This document shows positions 16,553 through 24,909 of a stretch of DNA of 64,000 nt, in pieces (positions within the stretch are counted from its first letter, which is position 1; each line of letters opens with the position of its first letter). The translations under genes and the position numbers were made by a program. The notes below the pieces were generated by a model that saw only the letters and a list, made by a program, of their open reading frames with translations, did no database searches and was not told the DNA's origin. This DNA comes from Microbacterium galbinum. GTDB taxonomy: Bacteria; Actinomycetota; Actinomycetes; Actinomycetales; Microbacteriaceae. The DNA lies in the NCBI RefSeq assembly GCF_023101185.1, contig NZ_CP078077.1, positions 2,137,630 through 2,201,629 on the forward strand. The letters run 5' to 3'.

Positions 16553-17344
16553 ATGGCCACGTACACGCACGGACATCACGAGACCGTTCTCCGTTCGCAC
16601 AGTTCCCGCACGATCGCCAACTCCGCGGAGTATCTCCGCCCGCACCTGGATCCGGCCGCCCGCCTCCTCGATGTCGGCGCGGGTCCGGGCAGCATCACGT
16701 CCGAGTTCGCGACCGTCGTCGCGCACGTGACGGCGACGGAGATCGACGCGAACGCCCTCGCGCTCTCCCGGAACCTCGTCGCGGACCGCGGCCTCACAAA
16801 CGTCGACTTCTCGATCGAAGACGTGCACGCGCTCTCGTTCGCCGACGACAGCTTCGACGTCGTGCACACGCACCAGGTGCTGCAGCACGTCGGCGATCCG
16901 GTGCAGGCCCTGCGAGAGATGCGACGGGTCACGGTACCCGGCGGCATCGTCGCGGCGCGCGACGCCGACTACGCCGGGTTCATCTGGTTCCCGCTGCTGC
17001 CCGAGCTCGACGAGTGGCTGCGGCTGTACCGCGCGGCCGCCCGGGCGAACGGGGGAGAGCCCGACGCCGGGCGACGCCTGCTCTCGTGGGCGCGCGCCGC
17101 CGGCTTCGACGACGTCACGGCGACGGCATCCACCTGGTGCTACGCGACCCCCGAGGAGCGCGCGTGGTGGGGCGGCATGTGGGCCGACCGCATCCTCGAA
17201 TCGGCGCTCGCGCGCCAGCTCGTCGACAGCGGCCTCGCGGGCCCCTCCGAGCTGCAGACGATCAGCGACGCCTGGAAGCGATGGGCGGATGCCGGAGACG
17301 GCTGGTACCTCGTTCCGCACGGCGAGATCATCGCCCGGGCCTGA
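16553..17344 (+). CDS. Class I SAM-dependent methyltransferase
   Basis: A 263-residue methyltransferase of the UbiE/Methyltransf_11 type. Motif I is LLDVGAGPGSITSEF (about 39-53), the acidic residue binding the SAM ribose is in TATEID, and the post-motif segment FDVVHTHQVLQHVGDP follows. The ATG at 16553 lies 5 nt after a CAGACT box (16542-16547). A GTG at 16538 would place the start upstream of that box. It lies just after menE, but its own promoter and its sequence do not make it a clear MenG. The substrate is unknown. Confidence 0.82.
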   Translation: MATYTHGHHETVLRSHSSRTIANSAEYLRPHLDPAARLLDVGAGPGSITSEFATVVAHVTATEIDANALALSRNLVADRGLTNVDFSIEDVHALSFADDSFDVVHTHQVLQHVGDPVQALREMRRVTVPGGIVAARDADYAGFIWFPLLPELDEWLRLYRAAARANGGEPDAGRRLLSWARAAGFDDVTATASTWCYATPEERAWWGGMWADRILESALARQLVDSGLAGPSELQTISDAWKRWADAGDGWYLVPHGEIIARA

Positions 17345-17413
17345 CGGCCGGTCGCGCTCGGGATACATCCCCAGACGGACGCGGCGCGCCCTCCGCTCGC
17401 GTAGCGTGAGAGC

Positions 17414-18610
17414 GTGTTCCGTCCCGTCTCCCGCACCTGGCTCGCCCTCGACATCGTCGGCGCGGTCATCGGTTTCGGTCTCACGGTCGGCATCCCCCTC
17501 GTGCCGGGCTCGGGCGGCCTCAGCGTCTGGATCGTCGACGGCGGGTGGTCGGTCACGGCCTACCTCGTCGTCGGAGCGATCGTCTGGGGCGCCGCCGCGA
17601 TCGCCCGCCTGGCCCCGGCTCTGGCCCTCTGCGTCGCGTGGTTCGGTGCGCTCCTCCAGATGGCTGCGGGGCTGCCACCCGTACCCTTCGACTTCGGCGT
17701 GCTGGTCGTGCTGTTCGCGACGGCGGCCTGGGGCAGCCGACGACTGCTGTGGCTCGGCGGCGCCTCGGCGCTCGGCGGCGGGATCGTCGGCGGCGCGTAC
17801 TTCGGGCTGGCGTGGTCGGGCGAACTGATCACCGACGCCGCGAGCGTGATGCGTGCCGCGCTCACCTCCGTGCTGCTCGGCTCGCTGTTCGTGCTGGCGA
17901 TGGTGATGGCATGGGGAGCTGGACTGCTCTGGCGGGTCGTCCTCGCCGGTCGCGCCACGCAGGTGGCGCGCGCGCAGGCCGAGACCGTGGCCGCCGAGGA
18001 GCAGGAGCGCGTGCGCATCGCCCGCGACATGCACGACGTGGTCGCGCACTCGCTCGCCGTCGTGATCGCGCAGGCCGATGGAGCCCGCTACGCCGCCGCC
18101 GCGAAGCCCGAGATGGCGACCGAGGCGCTGGGCACGATCGCGCAGACCGCCCGCGGTGCGCTGTCGGACGTGCGGATGCTGCTCACCCAGCTGCGTCACC
18201 GCCAGGGCGACGGACCGCAGCCCACGCTCGCCGACCTGGAGACGCTCTTCGCGCAGGTGCGGCACGCCGGCATCGAACCGCGGATCACGGTAGACCCCGT
18301 GCCCCCGGGTGAGCCGCCCGCGGCCATCCAGCTCGCGGTCTACCGCATCCTGCAGGAGGCCCTCACGAACGCGATCCGCCACGGCGACGGAGCGGTCGAC
18401 GTGCACCTGGCGTGGCTGCCCGACCGGGTCGAGATCCGGGTGGCGAACACCGTCGCGCCGGGGCCTGCTCCCGTGCAGCTGGGGCAGAGCGGGCACGGCC
18501 TGATCGGCATGCGCGAGCGCGCCCAGCTGGTCGGCGGTAGTCTGCATGCCGAGCGCCGGGGAGCGCAGTTCCACGTCTACGGCATGCTGCCGATCGGAGT
18601 CACGTCATGA
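17414..18610 (+). CDS. Two-component sensor histidine kinase, NarL/LiaS type
   Basis: A 398-residue kinase with about five N-terminal membrane helices (about 10-175) and almost no extracellular domain. This suggests sensing within the membrane. The HisKA_3 dimerisation segment has the phospho-acceptor His207 in ARDMHDVVAHSL, and the ATPase domain shows NAIRHGDG and the G-box in GQSGHGLIGMRER. The GTG is 6 nt after a TAGCGT box (17402-17407). It overlaps the response regulator by ATGA, and an ABC exporter follows, so the signal is likely an envelope stress or a peptide antibiotic. Confidence 0.92.
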   Translation: MFRPVSRTWLALDIVGAVIGFGLTVGIPLVPGSGGLSVWIVDGGWSVTAYLVVGAIVWGAAAIARLAPALALCVAWFGALLQMAAGLPPVPFDFGVLVVLFATAAWGSRRLLWLGGASALGGGIVGGAYFGLAWSGELITDAASVMRAALTSVLLGSLFVLAMVMAWGAGLLWRVVLAGRATQVARAQAETVAAEEQERVRIARDMHDVVAHSLAVVIAQADGARYAAAAKPEMATEALGTIAQTARGALSDVRMLLTQLRHRQGDGPQPTLADLETLFAQVRHAGIEPRITVDPVPPGEPPAAIQLAVYRILQEALTNAIRHGDGAVDVHLAWLPDRVEIRVANTVAPGPAPVQLGQSGHGLIGMRERAQLVGGSLHAERRGAQFHVYGMLPIGVTS

Positions 18611-19242
18611 TCAGAGTCGTCCTCGTCGACGACCAGTCCCTCTTCCGCGCCGGTGTGCGGATGTTGATCGCCTCCCAGCCCGACCTCGAGGTCGTGGGCG
18701 AGGCCGGTGACGGGCGCGAGGCTCTCGACGTCGTGCAGCAGACCCGACCCGACGTCGTGCTCATGGACATCCGGATGCCGGTCATGGACGGCCTCACCGC
18801 GACCGCCGAGATCCTCCAGCGCCCCGACGCGCCGCGCATCGTGATGCTGACGACCTTCGACCTCGACGAGGCCGCGGCCCGGGCCATTCGTCAGGGGGCG
18901 AGCGGATTCCTGTTGAAGGACGCCGACCCCGAGTTCCTGCTCGCCGCCGTGCGCACCGTGCATGCGGGGTCGAGTGTGATCGCAGCATCCGCCACCCGTG
19001 AGCTGTTCGCGCACTTCGCGGATGCGCCGACCCCGGTTCCTCCGCAGTTCGCCGACCTCACCGATCGTGAGCGGGAGATCTTCGCGCTCGCCGCACGCGG
19101 TCTGTCGAACGGTGAGATCGCGACGCGCGAGTTCCTCAGCGAGGCGACCGTCAAGACGCACATCAGCCGCATCCTCTCCAAGCTCAGCCTGCGCGACCGC
19201 GTGCAGCTCGTCGTGTTCGCGTTCGAGCACGGCCTCGCCTGA
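18607..19242 (+). CDS. LuxR/NarL family response regulator
   Basis: A 211-residue response regulator. The receiver domain has the acidic pair VDDQ (residues 8-9), the phosphorylated Asp54 in VLMDIRMP, and Lys in FLLKDAD. The C-terminal LuxR-type HTH is LTDREREIFALAARGLSNGE through ATVKTHISRILSKL. The ATG overlaps the kinase stop. It probably activates the ABC exporter genes at 19354-21590. The 111-bp gap before them has a 16-bp perfect palindrome (GGCGGATGCATCCGCC, 19296-19311) that could be its site. Confidence 0.93.
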   Translation: MIRVVLVDDQSLFRAGVRMLIASQPDLEVVGEAGDGREALDVVQQTRPDVVLMDIRMPVMDGLTATAEILQRPDAPRIVMLTTFDLDEAAARAIRQGASGFLLKDADPEFLLAAVRTVHAGSSVIAASATRELFAHFADAPTPVPPQFADLTDREREIFALAARGLSNGEIATREFLSEATVKTHISRILSKLSLRDRVQLVVFAFEHGLA

Positions 19243-19295
19243 GATCCGCCTCGGCATCCTCCCTGCGGCATCGTCGGGATCATCCTCCAGGCGGA

Positions 19296-19311
19296 GGCGG
19301 ATGCATCCGCC
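19296..19311. promoter_or_regulatory. 16-bp perfect palindrome upstream of the ABC exporter
   Basis: GGCGGATGCATCCGCC is a perfect palindrome 30 bp upstream of the TAGCGT -10 box (19341-19346) of the ABC gene. Its position, just upstream of a putative -35, fits an activator site. It is also made of the GGATGC/GCATCC hexamers that recur across the window, so it may be coincidental. Confidence 0.4.
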
Positions 19312-19353
19312 GGGCGACGACCGCGACGGCACCTGCTCCGTAGCGTCGGAGAC

Positions 19354-20115
19354 ATGGAGATCACGACCACCGACCTGGGCCTCGCCGCCCGCGTCCAGCA
19401 CCTGAAGAAGACCTACGGCTCCGGCGAGGGAGTCGTGCGGGCGCTCGACGACGTCAGCGTCGGCATCCGCCGCGGTCAGTTCACCGCGATCATGGGCCCG
19501 TCGGGCTCGGGCAAGTCGACGCTCATGCACATCATGGCCGGCCTCGACACCCCGACCGAGGGGCGCGCGTTCATCGGCGACACCGAGATCACCGGTCTCG
19601 GCGACCTCGACCTCACCATCCTGCGCCGCCGACGCGTGGGGTTCATCTTCCAGGCGTTCAACCTGGTTCCCACACTCGATGCCCTCGGCAACATCCTGCT
19701 GCCGTTCGAGCTCGACGGGCGCCGGCCGAGCGCGCTGGAGCGTGCGCGCATCGACGGACTCGTCGAGACGCTGGGTCTGGGCTCGCGCCTGCGCCACCGT
19801 CCGCACCAGCTCTCGGGTGGACAGCAGCAGCGCGTGGCCATCGCCCGTGCCCTGGCCACCGCGCCGGACCTCGTCTTCGCCGACGAACCCACCGGAAACC
19901 TCGACTCGAAGACCGGACGCGAGGTGCTCCAGCTGCTGCAGGCCGCCAGCCGGGAGCACGGTCAGTCGATCGCGATGGTCACCCACGACGCCATCGCGGC
20001 CAGCCACGCGGACCGCGTGCTCTACCTCGGTGACGGTCGCATCGTCGCCGACCACCCGCGCCAGACCGCCGAGGAGATCTCGGCCTACATGCTCGCCGCC
20101 GAGGTGTCGGCATGA
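19354..20115 (+). CDS. ABC transporter ATP-binding protein, MacB/LolD type
   Basis: A 253-residue ATPase. Walker A is GPSGSGKST (48-56), the Q-loop is in FIFQAFN, the signature is [15 protein letters not shown], and Walker B is [13 protein letters not shown]. The EPTGNLD form is typical of ATPases paired with FtsX-like permeases. The ATG follows TAGCGT by 7 nt. It overlaps the permease gene by ATGA. Together with the adjacent two-component system, it forms a likely antimicrobial-peptide or envelope-stress efflux module. Confidence 0.93.
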   Translation: MEITTTDLGLAARVQHLKKTYGSGEGVVRALDDVSVGIRRGQFTAIMGPSGSGKSTLMHIMAGLDTPTEGRAFIGDTEITGLGDLDLTILRRRRVGFIFQAFNLVPTLDALGNILLPFELDGRRPSALERARIDGLVETLGLGSRLRHRPHQLSGGQQQRVAIARALATAPDLVFADEPTGNLDSKTGREVLQLLQAASREHGQSIAMVTHDAIAASHADRVLYLGDGRIVADHPRQTAEEISAYMLAAEVSA

Positions 20116-21590
20116 CCGCCGTCGGCACGCCTTCGGCGGTCGGCACCGTGGTGCCCGAGACCGCCGCCACGGCTCCGCGCCTCGCGTGGTTGCGCGACCG
20201 GGGCATGGGCGCCAGCATCCTGGTCGCGGCGCTGTCGGCGGCGTTCGGGGTGATCCTCGTCGAGGTGACGGCGTTCATCGGCGCGGTGCTGCAGGCCGAC
20301 CCGTTCATCGGCGACAGCGAGACGCTCGCGATCGTCGTCGCCATCCTCTCGGTGCTGCTCACGGCGGTCGCGATGTACGTCGCCGCGATCGTCACCGCCA
20401 ACACGTTCTCGACGATCATCGCCGGGCGCACCCGTCAGATCGCGCTCATGCGCCTGGTCGGTGCGACCGCGCGCTCGCAGCGTGCGGAGGTCGGGCGACA
20501 GGGCCTCGTGGTCGGCGTGATCGGCGCGCTCACCGGCGTGATCGTCGGTGTTGCGCTCGCTGCCCTCGGGGTGCAGATCGGGCGGATGCTGATCGCCGAC
20601 GTGCCGGCGGACTTCACCCTCGCGCAGCCGTTCCTCGTGCTGCCCGCCGTGGGCGTCGCGCTCACGACCTGGGTCGCGGCGTGGGTCGGCTCGCGACGCG
20701 TGCTCACGGTGACGCCCCTGCAGGCGATCGGCGGATCGGTCGAGCGCGCCCACGACGAGGTGTCGGGCAGGGCCGGGCGTCATGTCGGCGCCTGGGTGCT
20801 GCTGATCGCCGGTGCCGCCTTGCTCGCGGGTGGGGTGCTGGTTGGACTCGTGACGCCGCTCGGGGTCGTCGTCGCGTTCGTGGGGGGCCTGCTCTCGTTC
20901 ACCGGTCTCGCGCTCGGCTCGGTGCTGTTCATGCCGCCGGTGCTGCGCCTCGTCGGGCGGATGTTCGGGTCCAGCGCCACCGCGCGCCTCGCCGCCGAGA
21001 ACGCGCTGCGGTATCCCGAGCGATCGTCGCGCATGGCGATCGGCGTGGTGATGGGCGTCACCCTCGTGACGATGTTCGCGGTTGCGCTGGAGTCGGCGAA
21101 GCGGTTGATGATGAATCAGACCTCCGAGGAGGTGCCGCCGGAGTTCTTCGCGCCGTTCGACGCCTTCGCCTCGATCATGATGGTGCTCGTCGCCGTCTCG
21201 GCCGTGATCGCCGCCGTCGGCCTCGTGAACCTGCTCACGATCGGTGTCGTGCAGCGGCGCCGTGAGCTCGGGCTGCTGCGATCGATCGGGCTGTCGAACG
21301 CCCAGGTGCGCCGCATGGTGCTGCTCGAGGCGACGCACATCACGGTGGCCGCGACGCTCACGGGCCTGGTGCTCGGAGTCGCCTACGGATGGATCGCCGC
21401 GCAGTCGTTGCTCGGCTCGGTGCCGGTGCTGCCGGACTTCACGCCCGCCGGGCTCGTCGCTCCGCAGGTGCCGTGGCTGCCGGTGGTCATCATCGTCGTC
21501 GCGACGGCGGTGCTGACGCTCGTGGCCGCCGCGACGCCGACCCGGCTCGCGACGCGGGTCGCGCCGGTCGAGGCGCTGGCAGCCGACTGA
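20112..21590 (+). CDS. ABC transporter permease, FtsX family
   Basis: A 492-residue permease with two FtsX domains. The first membrane helix is near 34-57, then helix clusters lie at about 72-99, 135-160, 178-198, 222-280 and 355-480. Each FtsX domain carries the typical GRTRQIALMRLVGA or QRRRELGLLRSIGLS cytoplasmic segment between helices. It is translationally coupled to the ATPase at 19354 and probably forms a mechanotransmission-type (MacB-like) exporter. The final gap before the next gene is occupied by a long hairpin. Confidence 0.9.
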   Translation: MTAVGTPSAVGTVVPETAATAPRLAWLRDRGMGASILVAALSAAFGVILVEVTAFIGAVLQADPFIGDSETLAIVVAILSVLLTAVAMYVAAIVTANTFSTIIAGRTRQIALMRLVGATARSQRAEVGRQGLVVGVIGALTGVIVGVALAALGVQIGRMLIADVPADFTLAQPFLVLPAVGVALTTWVAAWVGSRRVLTVTPLQAIGGSVERAHDEVSGRAGRHVGAWVLLIAGAALLAGGVLVGLVTPLGVVVAFVGGLLSFTGLALGSVLFMPPVLRLVGRMFGSSATARLAAENALRYPERSSRMAIGVVMGVTLVTMFAVALESAKRLMMNQTSEEVPPEFFAPFDAFASIMMVLVAVSAVIAAVGLVNLLTIGVVQRRRELGLLRSIGLSNAQVRRMVLLEATHITVAATLTGLVLGVAYGWIAAQSLLGSVPVLPDFTPAGLVAPQVPWLPVVIIVVATAVLTLVAAATPTRLATRVAPVEALAAD

Positions 21591-21610
21591 CGGCGGGCTG
21601 GAGGGCTCGC

Positions 21611-21668
21611 TGAGGGGTCAAGACACGCCGCTGCCGCGGTCCCGCGGGCGGCGTGTCTTGACCCCTCA
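21611..21668. repeat. Long perfect inverted repeat after the ABC permease gene
   Basis: The 21-bp arms at 21611-21631 and 21648-21668 are exact reverse complements (left arm starts TGAGGGGTCAAGACACG). The 16-nt loop contains CCGCGG twice. There is no U-tract. It may terminate the ABC operon, but the perfect match over 21 bp exceeds what a terminator needs. Confidence 0.75.
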
Positions 21669-21690
21669 CGGTGCGGAATAGGCTGGACGG

Positions 21691-22317
21691 ATGCCGTCGC
21701 CGTTCGATCAGTCCACCTATCAGGTCCGCCTCGACTGGGGGCTCGCCGGCCTCGCACGACTCGCCGAGGCCGACGTGGTCGTGATCGTCGACGTGCTGCA
21801 CTTCTCGTCGAGACTGGCGGATGCCGTCGCCGACGGTGCCGCGATCGATCTGGCCGAGGCGGCGGTGTGGTCGACGGACTCCGTCGCACCGGCGCTCGCA
21901 GTGACCGCCGCCGCCGGAGGAGCGACGGTGCTGGTCGGAGGCATCCGCAATGCCACCGCCGTCGCACGCACCGTGCAGGCCATCCAGGAGGAGCGTCAGG
22001 CGCGCACCTCGGTCGCCCTCATCGCCGCGGGGGAGCGCGACGGCTCGAACGACGTGCGCTTCGCGGTCGAGGACCACCTCGCCGCCGGAGCGATCATCGC
22101 GGCGCTCACCGACCTCGGCATCGATCACACGGCGCCCGATGCGGCGGTCGCGGCGGAGGGCTTCCGTGCTCTGCGCCGTGCGCTCGGGCACCTGGTCTCG
22201 GCGAGCGGCTCGGCGCGCGACACCGCCGATGCCGACGCGGTCGCCGCGGCATCCCGTCTCGACGCCGTCTCGGCGGTGCCCGTGCTCCGCGACCGGGCGT
22301 TCACGGCCTTCGCCTGA
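21691..22317 (+). CDS. 2-Phosphosulfolactate phosphatase family protein (ComB-like)
   Basis: A 208-residue protein of the ComB family. The metal-binding N-terminal segment is VVIVDVLHFSS (about 29-39), with the family's GGIRNATAVA and the AAGERDGSNDVRFAVEDHLAAGAI block. ComB hydrolyses phosphosulfolactate in coenzyme M synthesis in archaea. Actinobacteria carry homologues without that pathway, so the true substrate here is uncertain. The ATG is 6 nt after a TAGGCT box (21679-21684), which suggests a leaderless monocistronic gene. Confidence 0.82.
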   Translation: MPSPFDQSTYQVRLDWGLAGLARLAEADVVVIVDVLHFSSRLADAVADGAAIDLAEAAVWSTDSVAPALAVTAAAGGATVLVGGIRNATAVARTVQAIQEERQARTSVALIAAGERDGSNDVRFAVEDHLAAGAIIAALTDLGIDHTAPDAAVAAEGFRALRRALGHLVSASGSARDTADADAVAAASRLDAVSAVPVLRDRAFTAFA

Positions 22318-22380
22318 GACAGCCGGCGGCACGCCCGGGGGCAGCACCGTGTGCGCGGGGCACGAGCGTAGGGTCGGGGA

Positions 22381-22842
22381 ATGAGGTTCCTCCCCGCAGT
22401 CATCGTCGACGCCGTGCTGGTTCTGATCTTCGCCGTGATCGGCCGCGCCTCTCACGACGAGAGCCCCGCCGGATTCCTGCTCACCGCCTGGCCGTTCCTG
22501 GTCGCGCTGCTCGTCGGTCACGCGCTCGCCGCATTGCTGCCCGGTCGCCCGCGTCGGCCGTGGTCGGTGCTGTGGGGCGTGGTCGTCTGGGTCGTGACCG
22601 TCGCCGGCGGCACGCTGCTGCGCGTGGTCACGGGGGACACCGCTCAGCTCGCATTCATCATCGTCGCGACGCTGACCCTCGGCGTGCTGCTGGTGGGGTG
22701 GCGCGCGGTCACGGCTCTCCTGCGACGCGGGCGCGCCTCGCGGGCAGCGGCCGACGGTCAGCAGGGCGCGACCCTCTCGCACGACGACCCGGAAGAAACG
22801 GCCTCCTCGGAGAACGCGAGCGACGGCCCGCGCACGCTCTAG
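22381..22842 (+). CDS. DUF3054 family membrane protein
   Basis: A 153-residue protein with four membrane helices (about 5-20, 29-49, 60-80 and 89-112). Its length and helix pattern are those of the DUF3054 family, common in actinobacteria and of unknown function. The GRASHDE segment after helix 1 and the RRPWSVLWG segment are family-like. The C-terminal 35 residues are hydrophilic and Ser/Glu/Ala-rich. The ATG follows TAGGGT (22369-22374) by 6 nt. It ends 11 bp before the convergent SprT-like gene. Confidence 0.78.
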   Translation: MRFLPAVIVDAVLVLIFAVIGRASHDESPAGFLLTAWPFLVALLVGHALAALLPGRPRRPWSVLWGVVVWVVTVAGGTLLRVVTGDTAQLAFIIVATLTLGVLLVGWRAVTALLRRGRASRAAADGQQGATLSHDDPEETASSENASDGPRTL

Positions 22843-22853
22843 AGCCCAGTGCC

Positions 22854-23342
22854 CTAGCGCGGCGACTGCGCGGCGAGCTTCACGTCGGCCGTGATCTCGC
22901 GCCGCGTCCAGGTGAAGAGGTATCGCTGATCGAAGGTGCGCGAGCACTGGGCGCACGAGGTGGCGCGGGTCGGGCGGCGATGCCGGAAAGTCTCGTGCCC
23001 GGCGGGGCAGCGGCCGATCCAGGGCGCGAGCTCGACGGCGGTCTCGCCGTGGTGCGTGGTGCCGCCGACGTAACCGAGGTCGCGGGCCACGCGCTTCCAG
23101 GCGGGACCGTGCGCGGCGGCGTGCCCGGCGAGGGCATGGGCGACCTCGTGCAACAGCACCTGATGGATCTCGTCGTCGTCGAACCGTGCCGCGAGATAGC
23201 GCGACACGGTGATGCGCTTCTTCGTGTAGTCGCACTGCCCGGCGCGACGCTTGGCATGGTCGAAGTCGAACGACCAGGAGTCGTCGAGGTACATCGTCAT
23301 GAGCGCCTCACCCCAGATGCGCACACGGTCAAGATCCGCCAT
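22854..23342 (-). CDS. SprT-like zinc metalloprotease domain protein
   Basis: A 162-residue protein with a SprT/Spartan-like fold. The zinc-protease motif HEVAH is at residues 65-69, with a further His in HGPAW near 78. A C-terminal zinc ribbon has RCPAGHE and SCAQC. SprT-like proteins elsewhere cleave protein-DNA crosslinks or act as small metalloproteases. The bacterial role is poorly known. The ATG follows a TAGCCT box (23354-23349, minus strand) by 6 nt. Confidence 0.85.
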   Translation of the reverse strand: MADLDRVRIWGEALMTMYLDDSWSFDFDHAKRRAGQCDYTKKRITVSRYLAARFDDDEIHQVLLHEVAHALAGHAAAHGPAWKRVARDLGYVGGTTHHGETAVELAPWIGRCPAGHETFRHRRPTRATSCAQCSRTFDQRYLFTWTRREITADVKLAAQSPR

Positions 23343-23396
23343 GCGCTCAGGCTAAGCCATACCGCCGACATCGGGGTGAACGGCCGGTGCGCACGG

Positions 23397-23924
23397 TCAG
23401 CCGGCGACGAGCTGCGACGGGCGACGGCGCTCGGCCGCGTCGATCGCCAGCAGCGTGACCTCGAGCTCGCGATCTGCCGCGCCGGCCTCGCGGCGCAGGA
23501 ACAGCGACTGCTTGAAGCTGTCGCGCGCGGTGTCGAAATCTCCGGCGTCGAAGGCATTCTTGCCGCGGTGCTGGTGGGCGAATGCGGCGATCGTGATCCA
23601 GCCCTGGCCTTCGGCCTCCTCCGCGCACGCGGCGAGCTCCTGCTCGGCGGCGGCGTGCGCGCCACGGAACTGCTGCACGGTCGCACGCAGCACACGGGCG
23701 CGCAGCACGTCCTTGCGCGTGCCCGCCATCCGGGCCTGTCGCACGGTCGTCTCCGCGAGGGCGAGCGCCTCGTCGAGGCGTCCCAGCACCTTCAGCAACC
23801 ACACGCGCTCCAGCAGAGCGGGAAGGCTGCGCTGATCCTCGATCTCTTCGAGCCGTACCGCGCACTCGTCGATATCGACCAGCTCGCGGAGGTTCTCCCG
23901 GTCGTATCCCCGGATGAAACTCAT
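23397..23924 (-). CDS. Tetratricopeptide-repeat-like protein
   Basis: A 175-residue all-helical protein. After an N-terminal charged segment (FIRGYDRENLRELVD) it shows TPR-like helix pairs. The clearest is LLERVWLLKVLGRLDEALAL; another starts AFAHQHRGKNAFDAGDFDTA and continues into RDSFKQSLFL. The ATG at 23924 has GAAGGAGAG upstream. It is probably a cytosolic scaffold or tetratricopeptide adaptor. There is no catalytic motif and the partner is unknown. Confidence 0.75.
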   Translation of the reverse strand: MSFIRGYDRENLRELVDIDECAVRLEEIEDQRSLPALLERVWLLKVLGRLDEALALAETTVRQARMAGTRKDVLRARVLRATVQQFRGAHAAAEQELAACAEEAEGQGWITIAAFAHQHRGKNAFDAGDFDTARDSFKQSLFLRREAGAADRELEVTLLAIDAAERRRPSQLVAG

Positions 23925-24016
23925 TGCTCTCCTTCCGCAGCGTCCCCGTCCAGTCTGCATGCCGTTCACCCGGTCGTCGGGTCGGCACGCCCGCGTGCCC
24001 GCATCCCGGATGCGGA

Positions 24017-24877
24017 TCAGCGCAGGAAGAGCGAGGCGTCGGGTCGCGGAGAGGCCACGGCATCCGCATCGGTGACGATGTGCGCGCCCTGCACGAACGT
24101 CTTCACCTCGGCGCCCTGCGCGATCTTCGCCGGATGCGGGCCCGCGGCGAGCAGGCGGGGGAGCCACTCGGTGGGCAGGGGAGAGGCGGATGCCGCGACC
24201 ACGAGGTTGCCGAAGCGGCGTCCCTTGAGCACCTGCGTGTCGGCGAGCACCGCGACCTCGGGGAGCACCGCGGCGACGGTCGCGACCTGTCGGCGGGCGA
24301 AGGCGAGTCCAGGGCCGTCGGCGACGTTGATGAGCAGTACCCCTCCCGGGGAGAGCATCTGCGAGACCTCGCGGTAGAACTCGACGCTGGTGAGGTGCGC
24401 CGGGGTCTGCGCGCCGGAGTAGACGTCGGAGACGACGAGATCGCACGCGCCGGTGAGGGCGGCGGGGAGCTTCTGCACGCCCTCGCGCGCATCCCCGATG
24501 CGGATACGGATCGACGCCCCCTTCGGGAGCGGGAGATGCTCGCGCACGAGCGCCGCGAGGGGCGCCTCCCACTCGACCACCTGCTGCCGCGATCCCGGAC
24601 GGGTCGCATCGATGTAGCGCGGCACGGTCAGGGCGCCGGCGCCGAGGTGCACGGCGGTGAGCGGTCCCGCGGGCAGCTGATCGATCACGGCGCCCATGCG
24701 CACGATGTACTCGAAGTGAAGGTGCGTCGGGTCGTCGAGATCGACGTGCGACTGCGGGGTGCCGTCGACGATGAGCTCGAATCCGCTCGTGAACTCCGAG
24801 GGGGCGATGGTGGCGACGCCGCCGTGATCGAGCTTCGCCTGCGGATGCTCGGTGTCGCGTGCGCGCATCCGTCCCAT
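24017..24877 (-). CDS. Spermidine synthase-like methyltransferase-fold protein
   Basis: A 286-residue protein of the spermine/spermidine synthase superfamily. The Rossmann motif appears as TAVHLGAGALTVPRYI (about 84-99), the acidic loop as QQVVEWE, and the post-motif segment CDLVVSDVYSGAQTPAHLTS follows. The polyamine-binding residues are not obvious. Actinobacterial members of this type are often called fused or orphan spermidine synthases and may be methyltransferases. The ATG at 24877 follows a TAGGCT box (24890-24885, minus strand) by 7 nt. An ATG at 24868 is an alternative. Confidence 0.8.
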   Translation of the reverse strand: MGRMRARDTEHPQAKLDHGGVATIAPSEFTSGFELIVDGTPQSHVDLDDPTHLHFEYIVRMGAVIDQLPAGPLTAVHLGAGALTVPRYIDATRPGSRQQVVEWEAPLAALVREHLPLPKGASIRIRIGDAREGVQKLPAALTGACDLVVSDVYSGAQTPAHLTSVEFYREVSQMLSPGGVLLINVADGPGLAFARRQVATVAAVLPEVAVLADTQVLKGRRFGNLVVAASASPLPTEWLPRLLAAGPHPAKIAQGAEVKTFVQGAHIVTDADAVASPRPDASLFLR

Positions 24878-24909
24878 GCCTGCGAGCCTACGCGCTCGTG
24901 CCGCTCCGA

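Noticed and set aside
16538..17344. Menaquinone methyltransferase (menG) next to menE
   Set aside because: It has its own leaderless promoter and lacks clear MenG/UbiE signature segments such as the conserved post-II region, so it is kept as a generic methyltransferase.
21691..22317. Coenzyme M biosynthesis
   Set aside because: The ComB-like gene stands alone, with no comA, comC or comD-type genes near it. Many actinobacterial homologues are not tied to coenzyme M.
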